A stretch of DNA of 64,000 nt from Eubacteriales bacterium (GTDB lineage Bacteria > Bacillota > Clostridia > Oscillospirales > Oscillospiraceae). Below are positions 36,931-45,129 of the stretch, in pieces; positions within the stretch are counted from its first letter, which is position 1; every line of letters begins with the position of its first letter. Below the pieces are notes generated by a model. The model worked only from the letters and a program-made list of their open reading frames with translations. It made no database searches and had not been told where the DNA came from. The position numbers were made by a program, and so were the translations under genes. The DNA lies in contig JAUNQI010000014.1 of assembly GCA_030536255.1 (NCBI GenBank), positions 1-64,000 of the forward strand, read 5' to 3'.

Positions 36931-37979
36931 GCAGATTTTTCAGCGAAAAGTATGCTTTTCTTACTCCGTATACTCCCGGCGAACAGCCGCAGAACAGGAA
37001 GTATGTCAAGCTGAACACAAACGAGAACCCTTTTCCTCCTTCTGAGAAAGCCGTCCGTTGCGCATGTGAAGAGGCAAAACGCCTTGAGCTATATTCCGAC
37101 CCGGAGTGCAGAGGCCTTACGGACGCTCTTGCAGAAATGCTCGGTGTGGAGAAAAACGAGGTTCTGCTTACCAATGGGTCGGACGAGATCCTGAATTTCG
37201 CGTTTATGGCCTACTGCGATGACCAGCACACCGCAGCCTTTCCGGACATCACTTACGGCTTTTATCCGGTTTTTGCGGAAATCAACCGAATCCCTTATAC
37301 GGAGATCCCTCTCAGAGAAGATTTTACCATAGATATCCGTGATTATTTCGGAATCCAGAAGACGATATTCCTCGCCAACCCAAATGCGCCGACCGGAATT
37401 TCGCTGACAAAGTCAGATATAGAACAGATCCTGAAGGAAAATCCGGACAACATTGTTGTTATCGACGAAGCCTACGTTGACTTCGGGTCAGAAAGCTGTG
37501 TCGGACTCATTCACAGCTATGACAATCTTCTGGTTACGCAGACGTTTTCCAAATCACGGTCTATGGCTGGAGCGAGGCTCGGGTTTGGCGTTGGCAATGC
37601 ATCCCTGATCAGTGATCTTAACGCCATTAAATATTCCACGAACCCGTACAACATCAACCGAATGACGATGGCCGCCGGAATCGGTGTGCTCGCCGATGAG
37701 GAATATACACAGGCAAACTGCCGCACAATCATGGATAACCGGGCGTATACCTTCCGGGAACTGGAAAAGCTCGGATTTGAATGTCTGGATTCTCAGGCAA
37801 ACTTCATCTTTGCGAAGCACCCCGCGATCAGCGGGCAAAAGCTCTACGAGCAGCTGAAGGAACGCGGGGTCCTGATACGTCACTTCAGCAAGGAAAGGAT
37901 CCGGGATTACAACCGGATCACCATCGGCTCCATGGAGCAGATGCAAATTTTAATCAATACACTGAAAGAAATACTTTAA
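36927..37979 (+). CDS. hisC: Histidinol-phosphate aminotransferase
   Basis: A 350-residue PLP enzyme of fold type I, class II aminotransferases. Key segments are KLNTNENPFPPSEKA at the start, NGSDEILNFAFMAYCD, LANPNAPTGISL, VVIDEAYVDFG and TQTFSKSRSMAGARLGFGVG with the PLP lysine. It converts imidazole acetol phosphate to histidinol phosphate. It follows hisZG directly with a 4-bp overlap, the position where hisD normally sits in Firmicutes operons. Confidence 0.95.
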   Translation: MSRFFSEKYAFLTPYTPGEQPQNRKYVKLNTNENPFPPSEKAVRCACEEAKRLELYSDPECRGLTDALAEMLGVEKNEVLLTNGSDEILNFAFMAYCDDQHTAAFPDITYGFYPVFAEINRIPYTEIPLREDFTIDIRDYFGIQKTIFLANPNAPTGISLTKSDIEQILKENPDNIVVIDEAYVDFGSESCVGLIHSYDNLLVTQTFSKSRSMAGARLGFGVGNASLISDLNAIKYSTNPYNINRMTMAAGIGVLADEEYTQANCRTIMDNRAYTFRELEKLGFECLDSQANFIFAKHPAISGQKLYEQLKERGVLIRHFSKERIRDYNRITIGSMEQMQILINTLKEIL

Positions 37980-37994
37980 CAGCGGAGGCAGAAA

Positions 37995-38582
37995 ATGAGA
38001 TATTCAGAAATCAACAGGAAAACAGCAGAAACCGACATATCCCTGAAGCTTGAACTTGACGGAACGGGAAAAAGCAGCATCAGCAGCGGCTGCGGTTTTC
38101 TTGATCATATGCTGACGCTGTTTGCCAAACACGGCAGATTTGATCTGGAAGTCTCCTGCAGCGGAGATACAAATGTTGACTATCATCACTCCGTTGAAGA
38201 TATCGGTATCTGCCTCGGCAAAGCCTTTACCGAGGCGCTCGGCGACAAGAAGGGCATAACGCGCTATGGCTACATGATCCTTCCCATGGATGAGGCACTG
38301 GTCCTTACAGCAGCGGATCTTTCCGGCCGCTGCTATCTCGCTTATGACTGCGCCATTCCAGCACAGAAGGTGGGAGACTTTGACACAGAGCTTGCGGAGG
38401 AGTTCTGGATAGCCTTTGCCAGAAGTGCCGAATGCACGCTGCACATCCGGATGCTCTCCGGAACAAATACGCATCATATCATCGAGGCGATGTTCAAATC
38501 GGCTGCACGGACCCTGAGAACGGCTGTGAACACAGACCCTGATGCAGCAGACGAGATTCCCTCCACCAAAGGAGTGCTGTAA
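37995..38582 (+). CDS. hisB: Imidazoleglycerol-phosphate dehydratase
   Basis: A 195-residue monofunctional HisB. The manganese-binding motifs GFLDHMLTLFAKHG, VDYHHSVEDIGICLG, and later THHIIEAMFKSAAR with DEIPSTKGVL at the end are complete. The histidinol phosphatase half found in enteric HisB is absent; a PHP-type phosphatase at the end of the operon supplies it. GGAGG lies upstream of the ATG. Confidence 0.96.
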   Translation: MRYSEINRKTAETDISLKLELDGTGKSSISSGCGFLDHMLTLFAKHGRFDLEVSCSGDTNVDYHHSVEDIGICLGKAFTEALGDKKGITRYGYMILPMDEALVLTAADLSGRCYLAYDCAIPAQKVGDFDTELAEEFWIAFARSAECTLHIRMLSGTNTHHIIEAMFKSAARTLRTAVNTDPDAADEIPSTKGVL

Positions 38583-39203
38583 ATGACTGCGATCATAGAT
38601 TATGGCGTAGGAAACCTTTTCTCGCTGAAGAGCTCTCTGGCTGCCGTCGGTGCTGAGGCCGTTGTCTCCGGAGACGAAAAAGTCATAAGAAGCGCAGACC
38701 GAATCATTCTTCCCGGGGTCGGGGCATTTGAAGACGCGATGAAAAAGCTGGTTTCCTCCGGTCTTGCTGATGTCGTAAAAGATGAAGCTGCCTCCGGAAA
38801 GCCTCTGCTCGGCATCTGTCTCGGAATGCAGATGCTCTTTGACAAAAGCTATGAATACGGAGAACATAAGGGTCTGGGATTGATCAGCGGAGAGGTTGTG
38901 CCTATTGAAAAAGTCATCCCTGCCGGGCTGAAGATTCCTCAGATTGGCTGGAACGCGCTGATCATGAAAAAGTCCGATCCTCTTTTCCGTTACATTCGCG
39001 AAGGCGATTTTGTATATTTCGTTCATTCCTATTACGCAGCAGGCTGTGAGGACAGCGTTATTGCAACAACGGAATACGGTGCGGAGCTGACTGCCGCCGT
39101 TTCAAAGGGGAACGTGTCCGGCTGTCAGTTCCATCCCGAGAAGAGCGGAAACGTCGGGCTGAATATTCTCCGGGCTTTTCTGGAAGGACAGGTGAGCGTA
39201 TGA
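38583..39203 (+). CDS. hisH: Imidazole glycerol phosphate synthase, glutaminase subunit
   Basis: A 206-residue class I glutamine amidotransferase. The nucleophile cysteine is in LLGICLGMQMLF and the His-Glu pair is in GCQFHPEKSG. It makes ammonia for HisF. The ATG follows the hisB stop codon directly, and the 3' end overlaps hisA by 4 bp. Confidence 0.96.
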   Translation: MTAIIDYGVGNLFSLKSSLAAVGAEAVVSGDEKVIRSADRIILPGVGAFEDAMKKLVSSGLADVVKDEAASGKPLLGICLGMQMLFDKSYEYGEHKGLGLISGEVVPIEKVIPAGLKIPQIGWNALIMKKSDPLFRYIREGDFVYFVHSYYAAGCEDSVIATTEYGAELTAAVSKGNVSGCQFHPEKSGNVGLNILRAFLEGQVSV

Positions 39204-39913
39204 TCATCTATCCTGCAATTGATCTTTTTGAAGGCAAAGCCGTACGGCTTCTCCGTGGGGACTACAGCCAGATGACCGTATACAGTAATGATCCTCCTGA
39301 AATTGCCGCTGACTTCAAGGCGCAGGGGGCCGAAAGGATTCACATCGTTGATCTGGAGGGTGCCAGATCCGGAAGCACGCCGAATCTGGAAACCGTTCTG
39401 GCAATCAAAGAAAAGACAGGGCTTTTCTGCGAGATTGGCGGCGGGATCCGGAGCATGGAGGTAATTGACAAATATCTCTCCGCCGGGACAGACCGCGTTA
39501 TTCTCGGAACCTCCGCGGTGACCGAGCCCGGTTTTGCGGAAAAAGCCGCCGAAAAGTACGGAGAGCGTATTGCCATCGGCGTAGACATCAAGGACGGCTT
39601 CGTTGCCGTAAAAGGCTGGACAGAGAGCAGCGGGCTGGACGCTTTTGAATTTTGCAGAACAATGCAGGGATATGGAATACAGACCATTATCTGTACTGAC
39701 ATTTCCCGGGACGGTGCGATGAAGGGAACGAACAGAGAACTCTACAAGCAGCTCTCGGAGGAGTTCAGCATGGACATCATCGCTTCGGGCGGAGTTTCCG
39801 ATATGGATGACATCCGGGCATTAAGAGCGCTGAACCTGCATGGCGCGATCATCGGAAAAGCATACTACACGGGAGCGATCTCCATCAGAGAAGCAGTGGA
39901 GGCAGCAAAATGA
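39200..39913 (+). CDS. hisA: Phosphoribosylformimino-AICAR ribotide isomerase
   Basis: A 237-residue TIM barrel. Phosphate-binding and catalytic segments are IIYPAIDLFEGKAVRLLRGDY with the base aspartate, HIVDLEGARSG, EIGGGIRSMEVI, CTDISRDGAMKGTN and IIASGGVSDMDD. It performs the Amadori isomerisation before HisHF. The gene overlaps hisH and hisF by 4 bp each. Confidence 0.96.
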   Translation: MIIYPAIDLFEGKAVRLLRGDYSQMTVYSNDPPEIAADFKAQGAERIHIVDLEGARSGSTPNLETVLAIKEKTGLFCEIGGGIRSMEVIDKYLSAGTDRVILGTSAVTEPGFAEKAAEKYGERIAIGVDIKDGFVAVKGWTESSGLDAFEFCRTMQGYGIQTIICTDISRDGAMKGTNRELYKQLSEEFSMDIIASGGVSDMDDIRALRALNLHGAIIGKAYYTGAISIREAVEAAK

Positions 39914-40671
39914 TAACAAAAAGGATCATCCCCTGCCTGGATGTAAAAAACGGCAGAGTCGTAAAAGGGATCAACTTCAAAGGGCTGAACGACGTCTCTT
40001 CCCCTGTTGAGCTGGCGAAATATTACAGCGAAAACGGAGCGGATGAGCTGGTGTTTTACGATATCACCGCCTCTGCAGAGGGAAGAGCTCTTTTTACCGA
40101 TATTCTCTGTGAGGTCGCATCCACGATTTTTATTCCGCTCACTGTTGGTGGAGGCATCAATTCCGTTGCGGACTTTGACCGGGTTCTCAACTGCGGGGCA
40201 GATAAGGTCAGCGTAAATTCCGGGGCCATCCGGAATCCGGATCTCGTCTACGAAGCGGCAAAGCTGTACGGAGATCAGTGCGTTGTTCTGTCTGCGGATG
40301 TAAAGCGGGTAGACGGAGAATTCCGGATCTTTGCCAAAGGCGGCAGAGAGGATACCGGAATGGAAGCGATTGAATGGATCCGGCGGTGTGTGAACAACGG
40401 TGCCGGAGAGGTCGTTGTAAACTCCATTGACACAGACGGCGTAAAGGGCGGCTTCGATCTGGAAATGCTGGATGCGGTATGCAATGCCGTATCGGTTCCG
40501 GTAATTGCTTCCGGCGGAGCGGGTTGTGCACAGGACTTCGTTACGCTGTTCAAAACACTGCCGAAGGTTGACGCAGGGCTGGCAGCTTCCATTTTCCATT
40601 TCGGCGAGGTGTATATCCCCGAGCTGAAGGAACTGCTGAAAAAAGAAAATATTTCTGTAAGGCTGGTATAA
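39910..40671 (+). CDS. hisF: Imidazole glycerol phosphate synthase, cyclase subunit
   Basis: A 253-residue TIM barrel homologous to HisA. It begins KRIIPCLDVKNGRVVKGINF with the catalytic aspartate, continues with ADELVFYDITAS, IPLTVGGGI, ADKVSVNSGAI, NSIDTDGVKGGFD with the second aspartate, and VPVIASGGAG. It works with HisH to close the imidazole ring and releases AICAR to purine synthesis. Confidence 0.96.
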   Translation: MITKRIIPCLDVKNGRVVKGINFKGLNDVSSPVELAKYYSENGADELVFYDITASAEGRALFTDILCEVASTIFIPLTVGGGINSVADFDRVLNCGADKVSVNSGAIRNPDLVYEAAKLYGDQCVVLSADVKRVDGEFRIFAKGGREDTGMEAIEWIRRCVNNGAGEVVVNSIDTDGVKGGFDLEMLDAVCNAVSVPVIASGGAGCAQDFVTLFKTLPKVDAGLAASIFHFGEVYIPELKELLKKENISVRLV

Positions 40672-40674
40672 ATC

Positions 40675-41322
40675 ATGATCAATATTTCCGAATTAAAATT
40701 TGACGACCGCGGACTGATCCCTGCAATCGTAAAGGATTCCACAACGGGGCAGGTCTTAACGCTGGCATACATGAACGAGGAGAGCCTGAAAATCTCCATG
40801 GAAAAGGGCCTTACCTGCTTCTGGAGCCGTTCCCGGCAGGAGCTCTGGCTCAAGGGAGAAACGAGCGGAAACTATCAGCATATTGTTTCCATCACTGCCG
40901 ACTGCGACAATGATGCGCTTCTTGTAACCGTTGAACCGGACGGTCCTGCCTGTCATACCGGCAGTTTTTCCTGCTTCCATCATCCGCTCTGGGAGAGCGA
41001 CGAGCTCAGCGAGTTTTCCCTTGATCTGCTGATGGACGAGCTCAGAGGCCGCAAGGAAGAGAAAAAAGAAGGATCCTACACCAGCTACCTCTTTGAGAAG
41101 GGCATTGACAAGATCCTCAAAAAGGTCGGTGAAGAATCCACGGAAGTAATCATCGCCGGAAAAGCGGATGACAAACGCGAAACGGTCTATGAGATCGCGG
41201 ATCTGACCTATCACGTGATGGTGCTCATGCTGCAGATGGACATTTCCCTTGAGGATATCCGGAAGGAGCTTGCCTCAAGACATGTCATCGATCATAAGGT
41301 AAAGCAGGAGAAAATGACATGA
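40675..41322 (+). CDS. hisIE: Bifunctional phosphoribosyl-AMP cyclohydrolase / phosphoribosyl-ATP pyrophosphatase
   Basis: A 215-residue fusion. The HisI half has [37 protein letters not shown] and the zinc segment [21 protein letters not shown]. The HisE half (from about residue 115) has [30 protein letters not shown] and [12 protein letters not shown]. The two halves catalyse steps 3 and 2 of the pathway. It overlaps the phosphatase gene by 4 bp. Confidence 0.96.
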   Translation: MINISELKFDDRGLIPAIVKDSTTGQVLTLAYMNEESLKISMEKGLTCFWSRSRQELWLKGETSGNYQHIVSITADCDNDALLVTVEPDGPACHTGSFSCFHHPLWESDELSEFSLDLLMDELRGRKEEKKEGSYTSYLFEKGIDKILKKVGEESTEVIIAGKADDKRETVYEIADLTYHVMVLMLQMDISLEDIRKELASRHVIDHKVKQEKMT

Positions 41323-42074
41323 CCGCGCTGCGTGATCTGCACGTTCATACGAATTTCTGCGACGGGAAAAACACACCGGAGGAGATGGTGCTCTCCGCAA
41401 TCGGCAAAGGGCTGGAATGCCTTGGGCTCTGCGCCCATGCTTTCGTGCCGTTTGACAGCGGATACTGCATGTCTCCCGATAAATATGAAGATTTCCGCAG
41501 TGAGATCAGCCGCCTGAAAAAAAAATACAGCGGACAGATCCGTCTTCTCTGCGGAATTGAGCAGGATATCTACTCTCCGCTCGGGACAGGCAGTTTTGAT
41601 TACGTGATTGGCTCCGTGCACTACCTGAAGGCCGGAAGCGAATATATTCCCGTTGACGCCGAGCCGCAGATTCTTCGCGACGGCTGTGAGAAATGTTTCA
41701 GCGGAGACTATTCGGCTATGGCTGTGCAGTACTACGAAGCGCTTGCACAGGTCGTAAGCATCACCCACTGCGATATTATTGCGCATTTTGATCTGCTGAC
41801 CAAGTTCAACGAAACCGATTCGTTTTTTGATGAAAGCGATCCCCGGTATATCCGGGCATACAAGGCAGCTGCCGATCATCTGATTCCCTACGGCAAGCCA
41901 TTTGAGATCAACACAGGGGCAATCTCCCGGGGATACCGGACGACCCCCTACCCTGCCCGTCCGATCCTGGACTATATCAAAGCGGGCGGTGGAAATCTGA
42001 TCTTATCCAGCGACGCGCACAGCAAAGAAAGTATCGCTTATCAGTTTGAAGAATTCTTACCGCTTTGCTCATAG
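41319..42074 (+). CDS. hisK: PHP-domain histidinol-phosphatase
   Basis: A 251-residue metal-dependent phosphatase of the HisK/HisJ type. The PHP motifs are [57 protein letters not shown] and [10 protein letters not shown]. It removes phosphate from histidinol phosphate, the penultimate stage. It is the last gene of the operon. With hisD absent from the cluster, its product must be oxidised by a dehydrogenase encoded elsewhere. Confidence 0.93.
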   Translation: MTALRDLHVHTNFCDGKNTPEEMVLSAIGKGLECLGLCAHAFVPFDSGYCMSPDKYEDFRSEISRLKKKYSGQIRLLCGIEQDIYSPLGTGSFDYVIGSVHYLKAGSEYIPVDAEPQILRDGCEKCFSGDYSAMAVQYYEALAQVVSITHCDIIAHFDLLTKFNETDSFFDESDPRYIRAYKAAADHLIPYGKPFEINTGAISRGYRTTPYPARPILDYIKAGGGNLILSSDAHSKESIAYQFEEFLPLCS

Positions 42075-42128
42075 AAACCCCTGACAGAAATCACACCCGA
42101 CTCGTATCAAAAATACAAATTAAACTTT

Positions 42129-42169
42129 TCCGGCTCTCTGGATATTCATCCCGGGAACCGGAGTTTTTT
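42129..42169 (+). terminator. Rho-independent terminator of the his operon
   Basis: TCCGG (42129-42133) pairs with CCGGA (42158-42162), with an inner GGAT/ATCC hairpin (42140-42151), and GTTTTTTATTTT follows. It overlaps the stop of the convergent zinc-ribbon gene. Confidence 0.7.
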
Positions 42170-42383
42170 ATTTTCCAAGAATTTCTTCTATCATTTCCAT
42201 ATCGTCAATATAATCCGGGATGGACTGCGTTCCGCTGATCTCCGCACTGCAGCCGGGACAGACGGGATATTCCCGGGAGTATTCGCGATGACAGCGGGAA
42301 CATTCATAATAGTCCTGCTGCAGAACCGGTTTATGATGGATCCAGACCGCCGTAGGTGAGGACTTTCTGAATAATGATTTCAT
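42168..42383 (-). CDS. Small zinc-ribbon protein next to macrodomain gene
   Basis: A 71-residue protein with one clear zinc ribbon: CSRCHREYSREYPVCPGC, two CxxC pairs 12 residues apart. The flanks are a basic N-terminus and an acidic C-terminus (DYIDDMEMIEEI). No named family was recognised. Its start overlaps the end of the macrodomain gene by 4 bp, so the two proteins are probably made together. A structural or nucleic-acid-binding partner role is possible but unproven. Confidence 0.7.
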   Translation of the reverse strand: MKSLFRKSSPTAVWIHHKPVLQQDYYECSRCHREYSREYPVCPGCSAEISGTQSIPDYIDDMEMIEEILGK

Positions 42384-42916
42384 TGTTCTTCCCCTCTGAT
42401 CTCTTTCAGCAGCTCCCTTCCGAGATGAAGAAAGGAATCCTGCAATCCAACAAATATAACCTCGATCGGATGCTCCGGTTTTTTCGCAAAAAAATCAGAC
42501 ACGGAGCTGATAGCGATCCGCCAGGCCTTTTCCGCCGGACATCCGAATATTCCGGAGGAGATCACCGGAAACGATACGGACATGCATCCGTTTTCCACTG
42601 CAAGCTGAAGGGCTTTCTGATAGCATGAGAAAAGCTTTTCATCGCAGTCGCTTCTCCCGGATCTATAATCCGGGCCGACAGCATGAATAATATAGTCCGC
42701 GGTCTTCAACTTGCAGGACGAAGTAATAACTGCCTCTCCTGTCGGACAGCCGCCGATCCGAGCGCACTCCTCACTGAGCTGGTCCATTCCGGCTGCGCTG
42801 AAAATAGCTCCGCATACTCCCCCGCCTGCTGCGAGAAAGCGGTTTGCAGCATTTACTATCGCGTCAGCTTTTACGTCAGTAATGCTGATTTTTTTTATTT
42901 CTATTCTGTTTTCCAT
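42380..42916 (-). CDS. Macrodomain protein (O-acetyl-ADP-ribose deacetylase-like)
   Basis: A 178-residue single macrodomain. The ADP-ribose pocket motifs are ADAIVNAANRFLAAGGGVCGAIF and YIIHAVGPDYR, followed by SVSFPVISSGIFGCP with the distal ribose/phosphate loop. It resembles YmdB and other MacroD-type hydrolases that remove ADP-ribose from protein or O-acetyl-ADP-ribose. It starts just after the SGNH hydrolase gene on the same strand and overlaps the zinc-ribbon gene by 4 bp. Confidence 0.92.
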   Translation of the reverse strand: MENRIEIKKISITDVKADAIVNAANRFLAAGGGVCGAIFSAAGMDQLSEECARIGGCPTGEAVITSSCKLKTADYIIHAVGPDYRSGRSDCDEKLFSCYQKALQLAVENGCMSVSFPVISSGIFGCPAEKAWRIAISSVSDFFAKKPEHPIEVIFVGLQDSFLHLGRELLKEIRGEEQ

Positions 42917-42917
42917 T

Positions 42918-43550
42918 TTAATCTAATATTTCCCTGATCTTTTCAGCCATAGCCTTTGCCAGTTTTTCATGTCCCGTTTCGTCAAGATGAACGCCGTCTG
43001 TTTCACAGGGCTCAGCGAATTCAGCCGCATCGAGGAAATCACAGCCGAACTTTTCCGCTGTTGCCCGGAACACCTCGGAAAAGCCCTTTGTTTTTTCTAC
43101 CGCCTGTTTGCCGAAGGCATGCGCAAAAACGCCGGTCTCCTTCATTCTGATGGGGGAAACGAGTAGAACCTTCGGGCGCTTCCCGTTTCTTCCGAAGGCC
43201 GACTTCCTGGCAAGGTCGACCAGCCTGCCGGCGGAATCTGCGATACTCTGAGCCTCAACACCGAAATATACCTTGGTATCGTTTGTTCCGAGCATGATTA
43301 CCAGAAGATCAAAGGGATAATGGGACTCCATGCAGGGCCAGAGGTACGTAAGGCCTGCCAGCCTGTTCTCAACGGGATCATCCCACACGGTTGTTCTTCC
43401 GTTCTGCCCCTCTTCTATTACCGTATAATCTTCACCCAGGAGACGCTGCAGGATTCCCGTCCATCTCACGTCGTCATCATATCTGGAACCATCTTCCGCT
43501 CTATATCCCCAGGTATTGGAATCGCCGAAGCATAGTACTCTTTTCTTCAT
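42918..43550 (-). CDS. SGNH/GDSL-family esterase
   Basis: A 210-residue SGNH hydrolase. Block I is LCFGDSNTWGYR with the nucleophile serine, block II has the glycine in EEGQNGRTTV, block III is MLGTNDTKVYF and block V is DGVHLDETGHEKLA with the Asp/His pair. No signal peptide is seen, so it acts in the cytosol. Similar proteins are arylesterases or carbohydrate deacetylases. It heads a three-gene set with the macrodomain and zinc-ribbon genes, which hints at deacylation of a nucleotide-sugar or ADP-ribose compound; this is an inference from context only. Confidence 0.9.
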   Translation of the reverse strand: MKKRVLCFGDSNTWGYRAEDGSRYDDDVRWTGILQRLLGEDYTVIEEGQNGRTTVWDDPVENRLAGLTYLWPCMESHYPFDLLVIMLGTNDTKVYFGVEAQSIADSAGRLVDLARKSAFGRNGKRPKVLLVSPIRMKETGVFAHAFGKQAVEKTKGFSEVFRATAEKFGCDFLDAAEFAEPCETDGVHLDETGHEKLAKAMAEKIREILD

Positions 43551-43759
43551 TTTATTCTCCTTCTTATTAATTATTTCAACTTATTCCTCTTATATTGATT
43601 TCTCTCTATTGCTCCCGTCATATGATCAGTTCAAAAAAGCATCGTCTGATTTTCCTTTTTTGTGTTCGTTCTTCAGGGCGCATAATACATCAAGAAAATA
43701 CTTGTTTTATTCTACATTAAATTCCGGCTTTCCGATATCAAAAAAAAAGACAACAGATA

Positions 43760-43781
43760 AATTTGTATACTTGTACAAATT
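43760..43781. repeat. Perfect 8-bp dyad, operator-like
   Basis: AATTTGTA (43760-43767) and TACAAATT (43774-43781) with a 6-bp spacer. It contains TTTGTATAC, the same core as the dyad at 9263-9272. It lies about 210 bp upstream of the SGNH gene start. The DNA from 43551 to 43877 otherwise shows no gene. Confidence 0.35.
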
Positions 43782-43877
43782 CTGTCATCCATTTTTGTAT
43801 ATTTCGCACTACTTATACCATCAGGAATCAGAGCACGTTTCCCATCACCCGGGTGCTCACTCGGAGGTCACCCGGAT

Positions 43878-43913
43878 AAAAAAGCTCCCCGTCCGAAACA
43901 CATCGGCGGGGAG
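43878..43913 (-). terminator. Rho-independent terminator of the tandem peptide genes
   Basis: On the minus strand the GC-rich stem CTCCCCG.../...CGGGGAG (43885-43913) is followed by CTTTTTT. It is 63 bp after the stop of the downstream peptide gene, which supports a dedicated short transcript. Confidence 0.85.
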
Positions 43914-43975
43914 TCAGATACAAATATACAATTTTCTTTTTTCCTTTCAAGAATTATTATTTTTCTTCGGGTTCA

Positions 43976-44047
43976 TCAGAAAACATTTTCAAGAAGCTTC
44001 ATCAGTGCTACGACGACAAATGCTACTACTCTATGCGTGAATACCAT
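43976..44047 (-). CDS. Tandem 23-residue hydrophobic peptide, copy A
   Basis: A 23-codon gene with a near-perfect AAGGAGG site (44056-44062) eight bases before its ATG. The product begins MVFTHRVVAF, continues with a run of valines, alanine and leucine, then a lysine, and ends LLENVF. It would form a short membrane-inserting or amphipathic helix. A second copy lies 81 bp upstream. The two copies differ at four codons: three changes are synonymous (codons 10, 11 and 13) and one is Phe/Leu at the last residue, so the protein sequence appears to be conserved. No known family was recognised. A type I toxin-like, phenol-soluble-modulin-like or signalling peptide role is possible. Confidence 0.75.
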   Translation of the reverse strand: MVFTHRVVAFVVVALMKLLENVF

Positions 44048-44128
44048 TTTTCTTTCCTCCTTTTCATAATTTTAATTTGCTTTCTGTTCATTACAGAAGA
44101 TTTTTTAATTCGCTTTTCTTTCCGTTCA

Positions 44129-44200
44129 TCAAAGAACATTTTCAAGAAGCTTCATCAGTGCAACGACTACGAATGCTACTACTCTATGCGTGAATACCAT
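44129..44200 (-). CDS. Tandem 23-residue hydrophobic peptide, copy B
   Basis: The second copy of the peptide gene, identical to copy A for residues 1-22 and ending in Leu instead of Phe. It has its own strong SD (GGAGG at 44209-44213) with similar spacing. Upstream on the minus strand a 7-bp hairpin (44247-44253 with 44232-44238) lies in the probable leader. No clear promoter was seen; one may lie in the miniature element that begins at 44345. Both copies end before a strong terminator at 43878. Confidence 0.75.
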   Translation of the reverse strand: MVFTHRVVAFVVVALMKLLENVL

Positions 44201-44344
44201 TTTCTTTTCCTCCTTTTCAATACTTTTCATTATCTCTGTTTCGTCTCAGAGATTCATCGTGAAAGCCGCTTTTGTCATCCGGCTTACATAGTTAAGTACG
44301 CAGAAAAAAAGGATTCGTTACAATCTCCTGAAAAAAATTTTTTG

Positions 44345-45024
44345 GCGAGTTTTTGGCAGTTAATTGCCAAAGTAATTTCCAGTTTTCAAAAATATCCTTG
44401 GGAATAAACCGGAAATTAAACTGGCAAAAGGTAATGCGGAAATTAGTCTGGCAAATAAAACAGGCGAAATATAATCATACAGAAAGTATATATTCATATT
44501 GTAAGCAGTATCGTGAAGCTGACGCTTCTGCTTATAGATCCTGAGCTGAGGCATGAATCCAGCCACCGCCAACGGCGGCTTGCCATTGACATCCAACGGA
44601 GAGAATCGTTATAATTACTTATACTACCCGATGCGTATTCGCTTCTTCTGCTCATGAGTCCATCGCATCGTCAGGACTTATCCAACGATTCTCAGCGTGA
44701 TGTCAATGGTGGCGGATAGAACTGTCCAGATCTCGTTCTTGCATAACTTTTTATGTCTGCAAACTCTTGACTATCATACTTTCATATGACTTTACAAGGG
44801 TGGAATTTACTTTGGCAAAACCATGTCAGTCTGTTTCACCCATGCGTTAGCATAGCAATTTTTCTCTGATGCACTAGTTATTTTAAAATTTTTATGCTTT
44901 TTGCAATCGTTTTATGTCCTTTTCTTCTGCCTTATTTATTTCCTGTCTGCTTCTTCTCTTTTTTACCCGGAATTTACTCTGGCAAACCGGAAATTCACTT
45001 GTCAATTGACCGCGAGTTTTTGGC
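44345..45024. mobile_element. IS21-like miniature (non-autonomous) element or solo IS ends
   Basis: The ends carry multiple copies of an 18-bp motif close to GGAAATTAAACTGGCAAA. On the left there is one inverted copy at 44364-44380 and direct copies at 44411-44428 and 44438-44455. On the right there are copies at 44802-44819, 44969-44986 and 44989-45006. The outermost left and right copies face each other as imperfect terminal inverted repeats. Multiple end repeats of this type are seen in IS21-family elements, where IstA binds them. A 13-bp direct repeat GCGAGTTTTTGGC flanks the whole (44345-44357 and 45012-45024). No istA/istB gene is present; the middle holds a long hairpin. Confidence 0.5.
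44566..44715. ncRNA. Long nested hairpin inside the IS21-like element
   Basis: Four helices nest without conflict: 44566-44571 with 44710-44715, 44583-44593 with 44699-44709 (11 bp perfect), 44601-44610 with 44684-44693 (10 bp perfect) and 44629-44635 with 44664-44670. A small CCGCC/GGCGG hairpin bulges from the left arm (44566-44578, alternative pairing). The symmetry is too extended for chance and suggests a structured RNA or a foldback DNA. It encodes no convincing protein. Confidence 0.5.
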
Positions 45025-45129
45025 GTGTTGGGGACGTTTTTTTAGATCTCAATTTTTTGTAAACGCCCGGTTCGGTACAAACAGGGCAAAATAATAGAAG
45101 GCTAGAACAGCGGAAATTCTACAAAAATA

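Noticed and set aside
43516..44407. Plus-strand frames of 120 to 174 codons in the gene-poor region
   Set aside because: They run antisense through the peptide genes and terminator, are rich in Phe/Ser/Leu from AT-rich DNA and have no SD.
44341..45060. CRISPR array
   Set aside because: The repeats are few, degenerate, unevenly spaced and of both orientations, and no cas genes are present.
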